NCBI GenBank assembly: GCA_964545075.1
Contig: CAZJFS010000030.1
Coordinates: 1-37,147 of the forward strand
Direction: 5' to 3'
Origin: DAOPXV01 sp035352535
GTDB lineage: Bacteria > Muiribacteriota > UBA9980
DNA: 37,147 nucleotides
Shown here: positions 15,259 through 24,797 of the stretch, one piece after another
Numbering within the stretch: position 1 is the stretch's first letter
How the letters are laid out: every line of letters begins with the position of its first letter
Position numbers and translations under genes: made by a program
Notes under the pieces: model-generated
Database searches by the model: none
What the model saw: the letters and a program-made list of their open reading frames with translations, nothing else
What the model was told of the DNA's origin: nothing

Positions 15259-16227
15259 ATGGGTTATAAAGTTTTGATCTGCGACGCCGTCGCAAAAAAA
15301 GGCATAAATTATCTTAAGGAAAAGGGTTTTGAATGCGATGAACTGCCGGGTAAGACGGAAGACGAAATAACGTCGATAGCTGGCGGGTATGACGCTATAA
15401 TAGTGAGATCCGCGACGAAGATAACGCCGAAGATATTAAAAGCCGCTGTGCCGCGTTTAAAAATTGTCGGCCGCGCGGGCGTGGGTTATGACAATATTAA
15501 CGTTGACGCGGCTTCTGAAAATGGCGTTATAGTAATGAATTCGCCCTTCGGAACCACAGTGTCGGTCGCCGAGCTCGCGCTCGCGATGACGCTTTCTGTA
15601 TCGCGTAAGATACATCTTGCCAACGCTAAGATGAAGCAGAATGCCTGGGATAAAAAGAGTTTCATGGGTCATGAGATAAACGGAAAAACAGCCGGCATAA
15701 TCGGCGCGGGCAGGATCGGTATTGAAACAGCGAAACGTTTTAAAGCTTTTGGAATGAAAATTTTATGCTGTGATCCATACGCTAAAGCCGAAACATTGAA
15801 AGCACTTGGATTCGAACTTGTTTCATTGGATAAACTTGTCGCCGAATCTGACGTTATATCCGTTCATATGCCCAAGACTAAAGAGACTGCCGGAATGCTC
15901 AATAAAGGCGTTTTCGACAAAATGAAGGACGGAGTTATCCTCGTCAACTGCGCACGCGGCGGAATAATAAACGAAGCTGATCTGCTCGGAGTTTTAAAAT
16001 CAAATCCGAAAAAATTCTTTGGAGTGGCGCTTGACGTCTATGAAAACGAACCGCCTGTAAACTGGGAACTTATAAATCACGAACTTGTATGCACGACGCC
16101 GCATATAGGCGCTTCGACGAAGGAAGGGCAGGAACTCTGCGCGAGCCAGATATGCGAACAGATCGTCGCCTATTTCACGGAAAACAAAATTATGAACGGC
16201 GTAAACCTTGATAAATTAAAAAAATAG
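15259..16227 (+). CDS. serA: D-3-phosphoglycerate dehydrogenase, short form
   Basis: It probably oxidises 3-phosphoglycerate with NAD as the first step of serine synthesis. The 322-residue protein has the D-2-hydroxyacid dehydrogenase layout: GRAGVGYDNI, the nucleotide-binding GAGRIG (149-154), the catalytic Arg in NCARGG (Arg233), the acid in DVYENEP and His282 in TPHIGAS. It lacks the C-terminal ACT regulatory domain of long SerA enzymes. Direct linkage to glyA supports serine/glycine synthesis over other hydroxyacid substrates. AGGGGGT at 15245-15251 is the ribosome-binding site. Confidence 0.85.
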   Translation: MGYKVLICDAVAKKGINYLKEKGFECDELPGKTEDEITSIAGGYDAIIVRSATKITPKILKAAVPRLKIVGRAGVGYDNINVDAASENGVIVMNSPFGTTVSVAELALAMTLSVSRKIHLANAKMKQNAWDKKSFMGHEINGKTAGIIGAGRIGIETAKRFKAFGMKILCCDPYAKAETLKALGFELVSLDKLVAESDVISVHMPKTKETAGMLNKGVFDKMKDGVILVNCARGGIINEADLLGVLKSNPKKFFGVALDVYENEPPVNWELINHELVCTTPHIGASTKEGQELCASQICEQIVAYFTENKIMNGVNLDKLKK

Positions 16228-16234
16228 AATATAC

Positions 16235-16262
16235 TTGACCGGTTAGTTTTAATAGTTATAAA
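16235..16262 (+). promoter_or_regulatory. Possible internal promoter of glyA
   Basis: TTGACC (16235-16240), a 16-base spacer and TATAAA (16257-16262) lie in the serA-glyA gap. glyA may therefore also be transcribed independently of serA. Confidence 0.5.
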
Positions 16263-16289
16263 AATAAATAAAACGAGAGTGATGAGACA

Positions 16290-17531
16290 ATGTCATTTGA
16301 AAACCTCAAAGCAAACGACAGCCAGATGTTTGAAATAATCAACCGCGAGAAGAATCGCCAGAAAAACAATCTCGAATTGATAGCTTCTGAAAATTTTGTT
16401 TCAGCGGCTGTTTTAGAGGCCATGGGTTCCTGCCTCACGAATAAATACGCTGAAGGTTATCCCGCGAAACGTTACTATGGCGGATGCGAATTTGTCGACG
16501 AGGCCGAAAGCCTCGCTATCGAGCGCGCGAAAAAACTTTTTGGCGCGGAGCATGTTAACGTTCAGCCGCATTCCGGCGCGCAGGCTAACATGGCGGTTTA
16601 CTTCACGGTATGCAAGCCGGGCGATACGGTACTTGGAATGAATCTATCCCATGGCGGCCATCTTACCCATGGCCATCCGCTTAATTTTTCAGGTTTGATG
16701 TATAAGATAGTAAGTTACGGCGTCAGAGCCGAAGACCACAGGATCGATATGGACGAAGTTGAAAAACTCGCTATGGAAAGCAAGCCTAAAATGATCGTGG
16801 TTGGCGCTTCCGCCTATCCGCGTTTCATCGATTTCAAAAGGTTCCGCGAGATATCCGATAAATGTGGAGCTGTCATGATGGTGGATATGGCCCATATCGC
16901 AGGTCTAGTCGCTACCGGGCTTCATCCGTCTCCCGTCCCTTACGCCGATTTCGTCACCACCACTACTCACAAGACCCTTCGCGGCCCGCGCGGTGGAATG
17001 GTCCTTTCAAAGGAAAAGTACGCGAAGGATATCGACCGGGTCGTATTCCCGGGATGTCAGGGCGGGCCCCTTATGCACGTAATAGCGGCCAAAGCCGTCG
17101 CGTTTGGCGAAGCTCTGGCGCCAGCGTTTAAACAATACTCGGAACAGGTCATTAAAAATGCAAGCCGCCTCGCGGCCGAGCTCGTTAAAAAAGGCTTCAA
17201 ACTCGTTTCGGGCGGGACTGATAATCATCTTATGCTCGTCGATCTTTCCGGGCTTAACATCACCGGCAAAGCGTTTGAAAAAGCTCTCGATCAGGCCGGC
17301 ATAACGGTAAATAAGAATACCATTCCTTTCGACCCGCAGAAACCAATGGTTACGTCAGGAATAAGAATCGGAACTCCCGCCGTTACTACCCGCGGCGCTA
17401 AAGAAGAGCATATGGTCCAGATCGCCGCTCTCATAAAAGAGGTCGCGGACAATATGGAAAATGTTGAAAAACTTGCCGGAGTCAAGCAAAAAGTAATCGG
17501 ACTTTGCAGCGGCCTTAAAGAGATGGCCTGA
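16290..17531 (+). CDS. glyA: Serine hydroxymethyltransferase
   Basis: This PLP enzyme interconverts serine and glycine with tetrahydrofolate and supplies one-carbon units in the cytoplasm. The 413-residue length is normal. Motifs include LIASENFVS, the YAEGYPAKRYYGG region, VDMAHIAGL and the PLP lysine in TTTTHKTLRGPRGG (Lys228). It follows serA, so the two genes convert a glycolytic intermediate toward serine and glycine (serB and serC are not here). Confidence 0.97.
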   Translation: MSFENLKANDSQMFEIINREKNRQKNNLELIASENFVSAAVLEAMGSCLTNKYAEGYPAKRYYGGCEFVDEAESLAIERAKKLFGAEHVNVQPHSGAQANMAVYFTVCKPGDTVLGMNLSHGGHLTHGHPLNFSGLMYKIVSYGVRAEDHRIDMDEVEKLAMESKPKMIVVGASAYPRFIDFKRFREISDKCGAVMMVDMAHIAGLVATGLHPSPVPYADFVTTTTHKTLRGPRGGMVLSKEKYAKDIDRVVFPGCQGGPLMHVIAAKAVAFGEALAPAFKQYSEQVIKNASRLAAELVKKGFKLVSGGTDNHLMLVDLSGLNITGKAFEKALDQAGITVNKNTIPFDPQKPMVTSGIRIGTPAVTTRGAKEEHMVQIAALIKEVADNMENVEKLAGVKQKVIGLCSGLKEMA

Positions 17532-17574
17532 AAGGCTTTGAAATAAAGGTATATTGTGAAATCACGATAAACGA

Positions 17575-17606
17575 ATATGGCCGTGCGTGAAAGCGCGGCC
17601 ATATTT
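17575..17606 (+). terminator. Hairpin after glyA
   Basis: TATGGCCG and CGGCCATA arms with an inner CG pair and a two-base bulge form a strong hairpin followed by TTTATAAT. The U-tract is short, so termination may be partial before the transporter pair. Confidence 0.5.
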
Positions 17607-17626
17607 ATAATAAAATAGGAAATTAA

Positions 17627-18505
17627 ATGGTATATCTGTATCTGTTTTCAACCATAATTTTCTGGACCCTCGGCCAATTTTTTCTGAAGATCGGATTTAC
17701 GCGTTCGAATCCCGTGAGTTCATTCATATTATGCGGTGTTACCGGGTTTGCAGTTGGGCTTCCTTTTTTTTACTTCGCGGACATTAAAGCCGATTTTTCA
17801 GATCCATGGCGTTTTGGCGCGATATCTGTCTGGGCCGCGATGTGTTATCTTACATATTATTACGCTATTGAAGCCGGTGAACTCGCTATTGCCAGCGCTC
17901 TGGTGGGAACGTGTCCTATATGGACGGCGATTTTCGCGGTTTTCGTGATGGGCGAGACTCTCGTTACCCGGCAATGGTTCGCGGCGGGGGCCGTAGTGGC
18001 CGGTATAATGCTTCTGGCTATAAGTTGCGGGCCGGAAGCGGCTGCCGCCGAAGTTACTGCTCCGTTTAACAACGCCAACGCTTCCAATGCGAAATGGTGG
18101 ACGTGCGTTTTTATTTCGATCACATGCGCCGTTTTGACCGGAGTTGCCGACGCCGTTACGCGGGTCGTCGTCATTAATAAAAGCGTCTCGACGCATCTTA
18201 TATATTACTGGGGCGCCCAGATCGTTATAGGACTTGTTTTAAAGGCGGCCATCGAGCGGAATAATTTCACGTTTTCATCGCTTTTTTCTAAATATTCGAT
18301 AATTGGAATGTTTTCCATGAATATGGGCGCCGTTTGCTTCATATCTTCGATGTCGCTCGAACAGGTAAGCATCGTGGAGACGTTTTCATCGGCTTATGTG
18401 GGCCTCGTGGCGCTTCTGTCATGGCGTTTTCTTGGCGAAAAATTCACCGCTTTGAAGTGGGCGTCTATCGCTTTAATGATTGCCGGAGTTATCTTTATAG
18501 TATGA
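17627..18505 (+). CDS. EamA/DMT-family transporter, copy 1
   Basis: The 292-residue integral membrane protein has about ten hydrophobic helices arranged as two repeats. Each half contains a Gly/Ala-rich helix and a basic loop, as in drug/metabolite transporters of the EamA family. The motif ATxYYAxxxGELAIASALVGTxPxWTAIFAV-like region near residues 80-110 is typical. The substrate cannot be read from sequence. AGGA six bases before the ATG supports the start. It is clearly paralogous to the next gene (matching WxxGQxxLKIGF near the N-terminus and RSKYSIIGMF-like segments near residue 225). Confidence 0.85.
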   Translation: MVYLYLFSTIIFWTLGQFFLKIGFTRSNPVSSFILCGVTGFAVGLPFFYFADIKADFSDPWRFGAISVWAAMCYLTYYYAIEAGELAIASALVGTCPIWTAIFAVFVMGETLVTRQWFAAGAVVAGIMLLAISCGPEAAAAEVTAPFNNANASNAKWWTCVFISITCAVLTGVADAVTRVVVINKSVSTHLIYYWGAQIVIGLVLKAAIERNNFTFSSLFSKYSIIGMFSMNMGAVCFISSMSLEQVSIVETFSSAYVGLVALLSWRFLGEKFTALKWASIALMIAGVIFIV

Positions 18506-18533
18506 AAAAAATTAACGGAACGGACTTGAAACA

Positions 18534-19379
18534 ATGACATTTATCTATCTTGCCTTAACCATATTTTTCTGGGGCGTCGGACAGACGCTTCTTAAGATCG
18601 GCTTTTCAAAATCGACGCCGATAAGTTCGTTTTTTTTAGGCGGCCTGGCTGGTATAATAATCGCCGTGCCCTATGTTGTTTTTTATGAACGTCCGGTATT
18701 TGATAATTATCATTTGTTTCTGCCTATAATGCTTGCCGTCGCGCTTTGCTACCTCACATATTACTATGCGCTCGATGCCGGTGAATTATCCGTGGCAAGC
18801 GCCATTTTAGGGACATATCCGATGTACACGGTTCTGTTCGCGGTCATAGTCATGAAAGAAGTCCTGGTTTTAAAACAGTGTATCGGGCTTTTTATGGTCA
18901 TAGGCGGCGTCGGAGCGCTTTCGATAAGTTCCGGCGGAACCGACGCCGATGGAGTCAAAAGCATTGGAATATCACGTGTCTGGATATTTCTGTCCATAAT
19001 TTCAGCCGTGCTGATCGGCACGGCCGACGCCGTGAGCAAGGTCGTTCTGGATCATACCAATTCCGCGACGTATTTTATATATTTCGGTTCTATACAGATA
19101 ATTCTTGGTTTTATACTTAAGCTGGCCTTCGAAGGCGGTAATTTTGATCTGGCGGCCCTTCGCTCTAAATATTCGATAATCGGAATGTTTATGCTCAACT
19201 GCGGCGGCATGGCTTTCACTTTCGCGTTGAAAAGCAATCAAGCCAGCATCGTCGTCCCTCTTTCTTCAACTTATCTCGCGCTCGTGACGCTTTTGTCGTG
19301 GTGGTTTTTGAAGGAAAAATTTACGGTCATGAAAGGCATCGGCATTGCAGTTATAATCGCCGGCGTGATGCTTTTATAG
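18534..19379 (+). CDS. EamA/DMT-family transporter, copy 2
   Basis: The 281-residue membrane protein is paralogous to the preceding gene along its whole length (same FFWGVGQTLLKIGF-type start, TYYALDAGELSVASA in the middle, LRSKYSIIGMFMLN near residue 210). The pair probably arose by tandem duplication and may form a heterodimer, like paired small multidrug-resistance subunits, although each copy already has about ten helices. The 28-base gap suggests cotranscription. Its stop overlaps by six bases, tail to tail, the end of the minus-strand coiled-coil gene, with no terminator between. Confidence 0.85.
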   Translation: MTFIYLALTIFFWGVGQTLLKIGFSKSTPISSFFLGGLAGIIIAVPYVVFYERPVFDNYHLFLPIMLAVALCYLTYYYALDAGELSVASAILGTYPMYTVLFAVIVMKEVLVLKQCIGLFMVIGGVGALSISSGGTDADGVKSIGISRVWIFLSIISAVLIGTADAVSKVVLDHTNSATYFIYFGSIQIILGFILKLAFEGGNFDLAALRSKYSIIGMFMLNCGGMAFTFALKSNQASIVVPLSSTYLALVTLLSWWFLKEKFTVMKGIGIAVIIAGVMLL

Positions 19380-21119
19380 CGGCCGTTTCACCGGACGGAT
19401 CTTTTTTTCGAGGCCGGGCTCGTTTTTCCTTTGAGCCTTTTTTCCGGCTCCGGAAACGTCGATCACTTTTTTCACCTTTATTTCGCCTGGCATTTTACGG
19501 TTTTTTTCAGATATGGCAACGCCTTTTTCTTCAAGCGATCTTATCGCTCTTTCATAGTCGGCGCAAAATTCCGTCTGGACTTCCTTATCGCGTATGTCCT
19601 GAGACCGTGAAGCATCTTCCTCATGCTTATCGCTTTCCACCATGCGTACGACCTCGATCTGAAGCATGTTTTTTTCAGGGTTCGAAAGGAGCTGGACATG
19701 ATAATTTTTCATGGAAGGCTTGTGGATATAAAGCTTTTTCTCGTTTATCAATATGGTTTCAAAATCGGCTTCCGTTTCATACCCAAGCTCTTCAAAAGCG
19801 TTTTTAAGCGTTTTTATATATATCCCTGAGTTTAAAAGCGCCGAATCTTCTTCAATCGCGGCGGCAATGCCGCATTTTACGGCGTTCATGTCGATCGGCT
19901 CGCTTGAGGCGGTTAACGCGTTTATTTTTTTTGCCATTGCCGCGGCTTTCGGCGTTCCAAGGCATTCAAGTTGCATTTTCATTTCGCCGAGATCGTTCGC
20001 TAATCTTATGCGGGCTCTTTCGGCTTTCAAAAGCCCTTCGCAAAATATCACGAAATCATCGTATAGCATAAACCTTTGCTCGCGGTCTTCCTCGTTCTTT
20101 ATCGTATCGAATTTTTTCAGGGCTTTCGAATATTCACTGTTCTCGTTGAGGAACACAAGCTCTGAAAGCAGCCGGTTTATTTTATCGATTACGTTGATCT
20201 CGCGTTTCGTCCTTATATGCGCCGGCCCGCGCGAAGCTATATCGTCTATCGTTAAAGCTTTTCCGAATTTATCGGCAAGCATTCCATCGAGCTTTCTGTC
20301 TTTGATTATTCTCAGAGCTTTCAAGTATATGGTCCGGGTTAAATTTTCGGTCTCCGCTATCGCTTTATCCATCGCTATGAGTTCTCCCGCGACCGCATTC
20401 GTTATTTGAACCGAAATGTCCGGCGTACGGATGCCATTAATCGCCTTGATTATCTCAGCCGCTTCCGGGTCCTTACCGGTTATATTTGACAGTATCGCGG
20501 CAATTTCGTTTTTCATTTTTACGATCGCGGCGGTTCGAAAGCCGGCTTCGTCTATTTTTTTATATTTCAGATACGCCAGTTCACTTTCATGCTTTTTAAC
20601 CGTTTCGACTATCTCTCGCGCTCGGCATAATTTTCCGCCCGTAGCGAGGATGTCTTCGTTTTCCGATACTGATTTAACAAGCAAGGCTAATTCGGCTTCA
20701 AGCGCTCTGACCTTTGCCGTACTGTCTTTCATTTCCGGAAGTTTTTCGCTTTCCATCGCGGAACATAAGGCGGTTCTGATTTTGACGGCGGCTTCTATCT
20801 GCCTGAGCTCGTTTTGGAAGCACTCACGCCTTTTTTCCTCGGCGCGGCATCTGAACGCGTCCGAAAGAAGCGCCGCTGAAAACGCCACGGTGCCTCCGAT
20901 AGCGATTATTGGAAGCACCGATGCGACCGCCGCGGCGGATGATATGAGCGAGGCGGAAGCGCATGAAGCACCGGCTGAAGAAACCGCAGGCGCGATCGTT
21001 GAAATGCATGGAAAAGCCGTGGCCGCGACAGAGGCGCCGTTCGCCATGGCCGCATAGTTGATCGCGCTTCCCAGTACGAAGTGGGGATTAATTATTATGA
21101 ATGCTACCATTCCGCTCAT
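19374..21119 (-). CDS. Coiled-coil protein with hydrophobic N-terminus, last gene of the AAA/radical-SAM/kinase operon
   Basis: Not recognised with confidence. The 581-residue product starts with an Ala/Ser/Gly-rich hydrophobic region (about 1-88) that could hold two or three membrane helices. A long highly charged helical and coiled-coil region follows (about 90-480). A short beta-strand-like part (about 490-520, containing MKNYHVQLLSNPEKNMLQIE) precedes an acidic/basic tail ending in many lysines and arginines. AAGGAG lies eight bases before the ATG. It follows the kinase gene by 51 bases. It could be a membrane-anchored scaffold or substrate of the kinase or AAA+ protein; this is inference from position. 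Confidence 0.6.
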   Translation of the reverse strand: MSGMVAFIIINPHFVLGSAINYAAMANGASVAATAFPCISTIAPAVSSAGASCASASLISSAAAVASVLPIIAIGGTVAFSAALLSDAFRCRAEEKRRECFQNELRQIEAAVKIRTALCSAMESEKLPEMKDSTAKVRALEAELALLVKSVSENEDILATGGKLCRAREIVETVKKHESELAYLKYKKIDEAGFRTAAIVKMKNEIAAILSNITGKDPEAAEIIKAINGIRTPDISVQITNAVAGELIAMDKAIAETENLTRTIYLKALRIIKDRKLDGMLADKFGKALTIDDIASRGPAHIRTKREINVIDKINRLLSELVFLNENSEYSKALKKFDTIKNEEDREQRFMLYDDFVIFCEGLLKAERARIRLANDLGEMKMQLECLGTPKAAAMAKKINALTASSEPIDMNAVKCGIAAAIEEDSALLNSGIYIKTLKNAFEELGYETEADFETILINEKKLYIHKPSMKNYHVQLLSNPEKNMLQIEVVRMVESDKHEEDASRSQDIRDKEVQTEFCADYERAIRSLEEKGVAISEKNRKMPGEIKVKKVIDVSGAGKKAQRKNEPGLEKKIRPVKRPL

Positions 21120-21170
21120 TATAAGGCTCCTTTGCTGATAGCGACGGCGTGTTTTCGCAGGGTTTAAGGC

Positions 21171-24100
21171 TCATCTTCCGCCGCCCCTGAGTATTTCTAT
21201 AGTATAGCCGTGCGCCCGTCCGAGCATTTCAGCCGCCGACCTGCCCGAGCTGTTCCTTAGTTTGGTATCGGCGCCCGCGTTGATAAGCAGCCGTACAATT
21301 TCCTCATTCGAGGTTGACGCGGCCACCATTAAAGCTGTGTTTCGCGCCGAGTAGCTCTGATGATTGACGTCCGCCCCCCGGTTGATGAGATCCGTTATCA
21401 TCCCTGGATTGCCTTTGGCCGCCGCGATCATAAGCGGACTGTTGCCCTGGCTATCCGAAAGATTCACGTTGGCGGACCTCTCGATAAGCATTCCGGCGAA
21501 CTTATAATTGCCGTTCTGGATGGCAGCGATCAAAGGCGTCGCGTTCCCGGACTCGTCTCTGGAGTTTATATCGCAGCCGGCGCGTAAAAGCATTTCAGCG
21601 ATCTCAAAATTGTTTTTGACCGCCGCGATTATAAGCAATGAATTGCCTTTTGAATCGGCGGTTTTAACGTCAGCTCCCTTCGATACGAGGTATCTGAAAA
21701 TCTGCGCGTCGGAATTGAATGCCGCCGTCGCGAGGGCTGTAAATCCGTTGTTGTCCTTTGTCTCAAGGGGCGCCCCAGCCTCCGCAAGCCTTTTGAGCGC
21801 ATCGAACATTTTTGCCCTGGCCGCTATGATAATCGGCGTCTGTCCGAGAGCGTTCCTGAAATCGATGTCGGCTTTCTTCGCGCAAAGCATTTTAACTATC
21901 TTTGAATTGCCAATCGCGCATGCCGCGGTAAGCGGGGTTTCCATCTGCGCGCCGACTACGTTCACTTCGGCGTTATTGTCGAGCAAAAGTTTTGCGACTT
22001 CGGAATTTCCTTTCTGGGCGGCGAAAAACAAGGCTGAATAACCGTTCTGGTCTTTAATGTTAACGCATTCGGGATGAGCGTAAATTAAATACTTGACGAG
22101 TTCGAAGTCTCCGTTGCTGGCCGCGATAACGATTTCCTGTTTTCCCGCGCCGTATTTCACGCCGTTTTCGGATCCGGGATCTATGAAATAGCGCAGGGTA
22201 TATTGCCCGAAATTCATGGTTTGGAAATTTAAGTGAGGCGCCAGAAAGCAAGTCCATGAAAACGCCATTATGGCGATATAGAGAACGGCGAGGGACTTTA
22301 CCCAGAACCATTCGACGTTGCGTTTTCTTTTGGCCACGATACAGCCGGTTATCGTGTCATAGGTCGCGAGGCTTTTCCGGTTGAAGGACATAAAAACGCA
22401 TTCGAATATTCCGCCGATAAAAAACTGCATGAAGATCCCGCCGTCCTTTATATTCAAATGAGGCGCCAGGAAATCCGTCTTGAAGAAAAAAATATATGAG
22501 CTCGAAATTAAGTATCCATATAAAGATAATATTATAAATCTTAAAAAAGATCTTGAAAAAGAGAGCCCCGGCGCCATTTTTCTGCCATTCGGCCCGGCTA
22601 CGGCCAGATCGCACATCATTTTGCCGGGAGAGGCGAAAAAATAAAATTCGAATAATGGAATATACGCCAGAAAAAACAGAAGAAAGAAACCCTTGAGAAA
22701 AAAAATGACGAATACGAGCGAAAGCGGTTCCGGTGATATCGCTATAAAAACGGTCAGCAAAAAAAGAACGGCGAGCAAGGCTATTGCCATGTCGCAGGCC
22801 ATTGCGCAAAAGCGCAAGCGCGGTTTTGCACGGTTTGGGCCGATGGTTTCCGGCGGCGGGTCTATGGCTTCTAAAGGCAGCTGGTCGATTTCGGTATAAT
22901 TGTGCTGATAATAGATTTCGTTGATCTTTCTCTCCGGCGACGGCGTGCCCCCGTCGAACAGTTTTATTATCCCGGCGATCTTTTCGTAAAACATCCTGGA
23001 ATATTCAACCTTGTTTTTTCGCACGATCGCCATAATGACCTTCCAGTCTTCATCCGAAAGCATTTCCTTATAGCATTTGATCTGATTTTCCTCGTCGAGC
23101 TTGATAAATTTCCTTTTAAGTTCGGCCACCGCCGAATCGAAATCAGTCTTTTTTATATAATTTCGTTCGTCAAGTTTCGATAATTTTATCAGTTCTTTTA
23201 TCGAATATTGCCCTTCGTCGCAGATCCTGCGCGCGGTTTTAATTAATTCTTGCCGGGTTTCCCCGTCCGGCGGATCTAATATATAACAATTTCTGAATAT
23301 ATCTCCGGCTTTTTCAACCAGCGCCTGTTTGTATTCGCCGGAGAAGTGGGCGAGAACTGCGGCGGCGTAGTCCGCCGGCTCGCTAAAATAATAGCAGGTT
23401 TCTATAATGCCGCTGAATAGCTTGTAGATAGAGCCGTCGTTGTTGAGGTCGGAATATTTTTTTATGATATTTAGTTCGAAAATATCCTTCATGAATTTTT
23501 CTTCTTCATGGGACGCCGAATTTTTAATTATTTTAGACGCCAATTCTATCAGAGATTCCCGCGAGATCAGAATTCCCTTGAAAATAAAAGGAAAGTCGCC
23601 GTCGATCCGGCAGAAAAATTCAAATAATTTTTCGCTCAGTCCGAGTTTTCCGTCGGCGGCCAGATCTTCTATCAGCGCGAGCATTTCTTTATCTCCGAGC
23701 TCACGGGCCACCCAGTTGCGAATAGCGCCGGATTCGAAATCTTTCAACGCGGCGCCCCAGTTTTTCGCCATGGGTATGGTAAGATCGCGCAGCGTGAAAT
23801 AATCGGTCCCTTCAAATCTATAGGGGCGCAGCTGTCTTGACTGAATAATTTCGTCGGACGCTTCGCCGAAAAATACGGGGATGTTTTTATCTCCCGCCAG
23901 CCATGAAACGATCTCGGAATGGCCCCAGCGTTTTTTAGGATCTCTCGTCAGAAGCCCTCGGATCATGCCGGCGAATTCGCTTTTGAGTTCCATGACCCTG
24001 GGGACGTTTTTAGTCGCAAGCGTGAACATGACAACCCGGTCATCAATGCCGTCGAAAGGATTTTTTCCGGCGACCATCTCGAGCAGTATCATTCCGAGCG

Positions 24101-24797
24101 ACCAGTAATCGGTAGCTTTGGAAATAACCCCGGACATGGATTCGGGCGAAGAATATAGAATGGTTCTGTTCATATTTGTCTGATGAAGGGACATTTCGGA
24201 TATCGATGAAATCCCGAAATCGGTGAGGACTATGTCCGGGGGCTCGATCTTGCGCATCAGAATATTCGTGGGCTTGATATCCCTGTGAATAAGGTTTTTT
24301 GAATGTATCTCAAAAAGGCATTCATTGGCGTTTTTTATAAATTCCGTCATGAATTCCCGCGAAATCCGGTTATTGTTTTTTAAAAAATCGAAAAGCGTTC
24401 CGTGCTCGGCATATTCCTGTATCTCGTAAAATCGCCCGGACTCCCTTCCGGTCTCGATTATCCGGACGGCGCCGTGGCCTGAAAAAGATTTCAGGAGTTC
24501 GATTACTTCGGATTTGGGCTCTATTTTAGGCCTGTAATATTTCAGGACGAGTTGTTCGTTGGATGCGCCTTTGATAAGATAAAGATCCGCCTCGGCGGAT
24601 GCGACATCAAGCCTGTGCGCCACTTCGTATACAATGCCGCCAAGTTTAATGGTCTTGGCGCTGATATGGCCGGAGCCGTTTCCTTCCCGGCCGCTTTTTT
24701 CGAAAGAAGAGTCTTCTTCAATCTTCGTGAGCTTGTCGTCTTTTTCTATTATTGTTTTATTGTCTTTTTTCACCGGCATCTCCGACAGATGGTTCAC
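21171..24797 (-). CDS. Hanks-type Ser/Thr kinase fused to RDD membrane domain and ankyrin repeats
   Basis: In this 1208-residue protein the kinase domain (about 50-305) has the ATP lysine in LVLKYY (Lys86), the catalytic loop HRDIKPTN (171-178), DFG (193-195) and SSPES at the APE position. All core residues are present, so it should be active. A helical region (about 340-640) follows, then an RDD-type membrane domain (about 658-815) with four predicted helices, one more helix (about 833-852), and about nine ankyrin repeats (about 886-1205). If the kinase is cytoplasmic, five helices would put the ankyrin domain outside. The start is GTG 24797, overlapping the FHA gene stop by four bases (GTGA); no clear Shine-Dalgarno, so translation is probably coupled. 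Confidence 0.88.
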   Translation of the reverse strand: MNHLSEMPVKKDNKTIIEKDDKLTKIEEDSSFEKSGREGNGSGHISAKTIKLGGIVYEVAHRLDVASAEADLYLIKGASNEQLVLKYYRPKIEPKSEVIELLKSFSGHGAVRIIETGRESGRFYEIQEYAEHGTLFDFLKNNNRISREFMTEFIKNANECLFEIHSKNLIHRDIKPTNILMRKIEPPDIVLTDFGISSISEMSLHQTNMNRTILYSSPESMSGVISKATDYWSLGMILLEMVAGKNPFDGIDDRVVMFTLATKNVPRVMELKSEFAGMIRGLLTRDPKKRWGHSEIVSWLAGDKNIPVFFGEASDEIIQSRQLRPYRFEGTDYFTLRDLTIPMAKNWGAALKDFESGAIRNWVARELGDKEMLALIEDLAADGKLGLSEKLFEFFCRIDGDFPFIFKGILISRESLIELASKIIKNSASHEEEKFMKDIFELNIIKKYSDLNNDGSIYKLFSGIIETCYYFSEPADYAAAVLAHFSGEYKQALVEKAGDIFRNCYILDPPDGETRQELIKTARRICDEGQYSIKELIKLSKLDERNYIKKTDFDSAVAELKRKFIKLDEENQIKCYKEMLSDEDWKVIMAIVRKNKVEYSRMFYEKIAGIIKLFDGGTPSPERKINEIYYQHNYTEIDQLPLEAIDPPPETIGPNRAKPRLRFCAMACDMAIALLAVLFLLTVFIAISPEPLSLVFVIFFLKGFFLLFFLAYIPLFEFYFFASPGKMMCDLAVAGPNGRKMAPGLSFSRSFLRFIILSLYGYLISSSYIFFFKTDFLAPHLNIKDGGIFMQFFIGGIFECVFMSFNRKSLATYDTITGCIVAKRKRNVEWFWVKSLAVLYIAIMAFSWTCFLAPHLNFQTMNFGQYTLRYFIDPGSENGVKYGAGKQEIVIAASNGDFELVKYLIYAHPECVNIKDQNGYSALFFAAQKGNSEVAKLLLDNNAEVNVVGAQMETPLTAACAIGNSKIVKMLCAKKADIDFRNALGQTPIIIAARAKMFDALKRLAEAGAPLETKDNNGFTALATAAFNSDAQIFRYLVSKGADVKTADSKGNSLLIIAAVKNNFEIAEMLLRAGCDINSRDESGNATPLIAAIQNGNYKFAGMLIERSANVNLSDSQGNSPLMIAAAKGNPGMITDLINRGADVNHQSYSARNTALMVAASTSNEEIVRLLINAGADTKLRNSSGRSAAEMLGRAHGYTIEILRGGGR

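Noticed and set aside
20416..21057. 213-codon plus-strand open frame opposite the coiled-coil gene
   Set aside because: Ser/Ala-rich shadow of the real minus-strand gene, with no family resemblance or Shine-Dalgarno.
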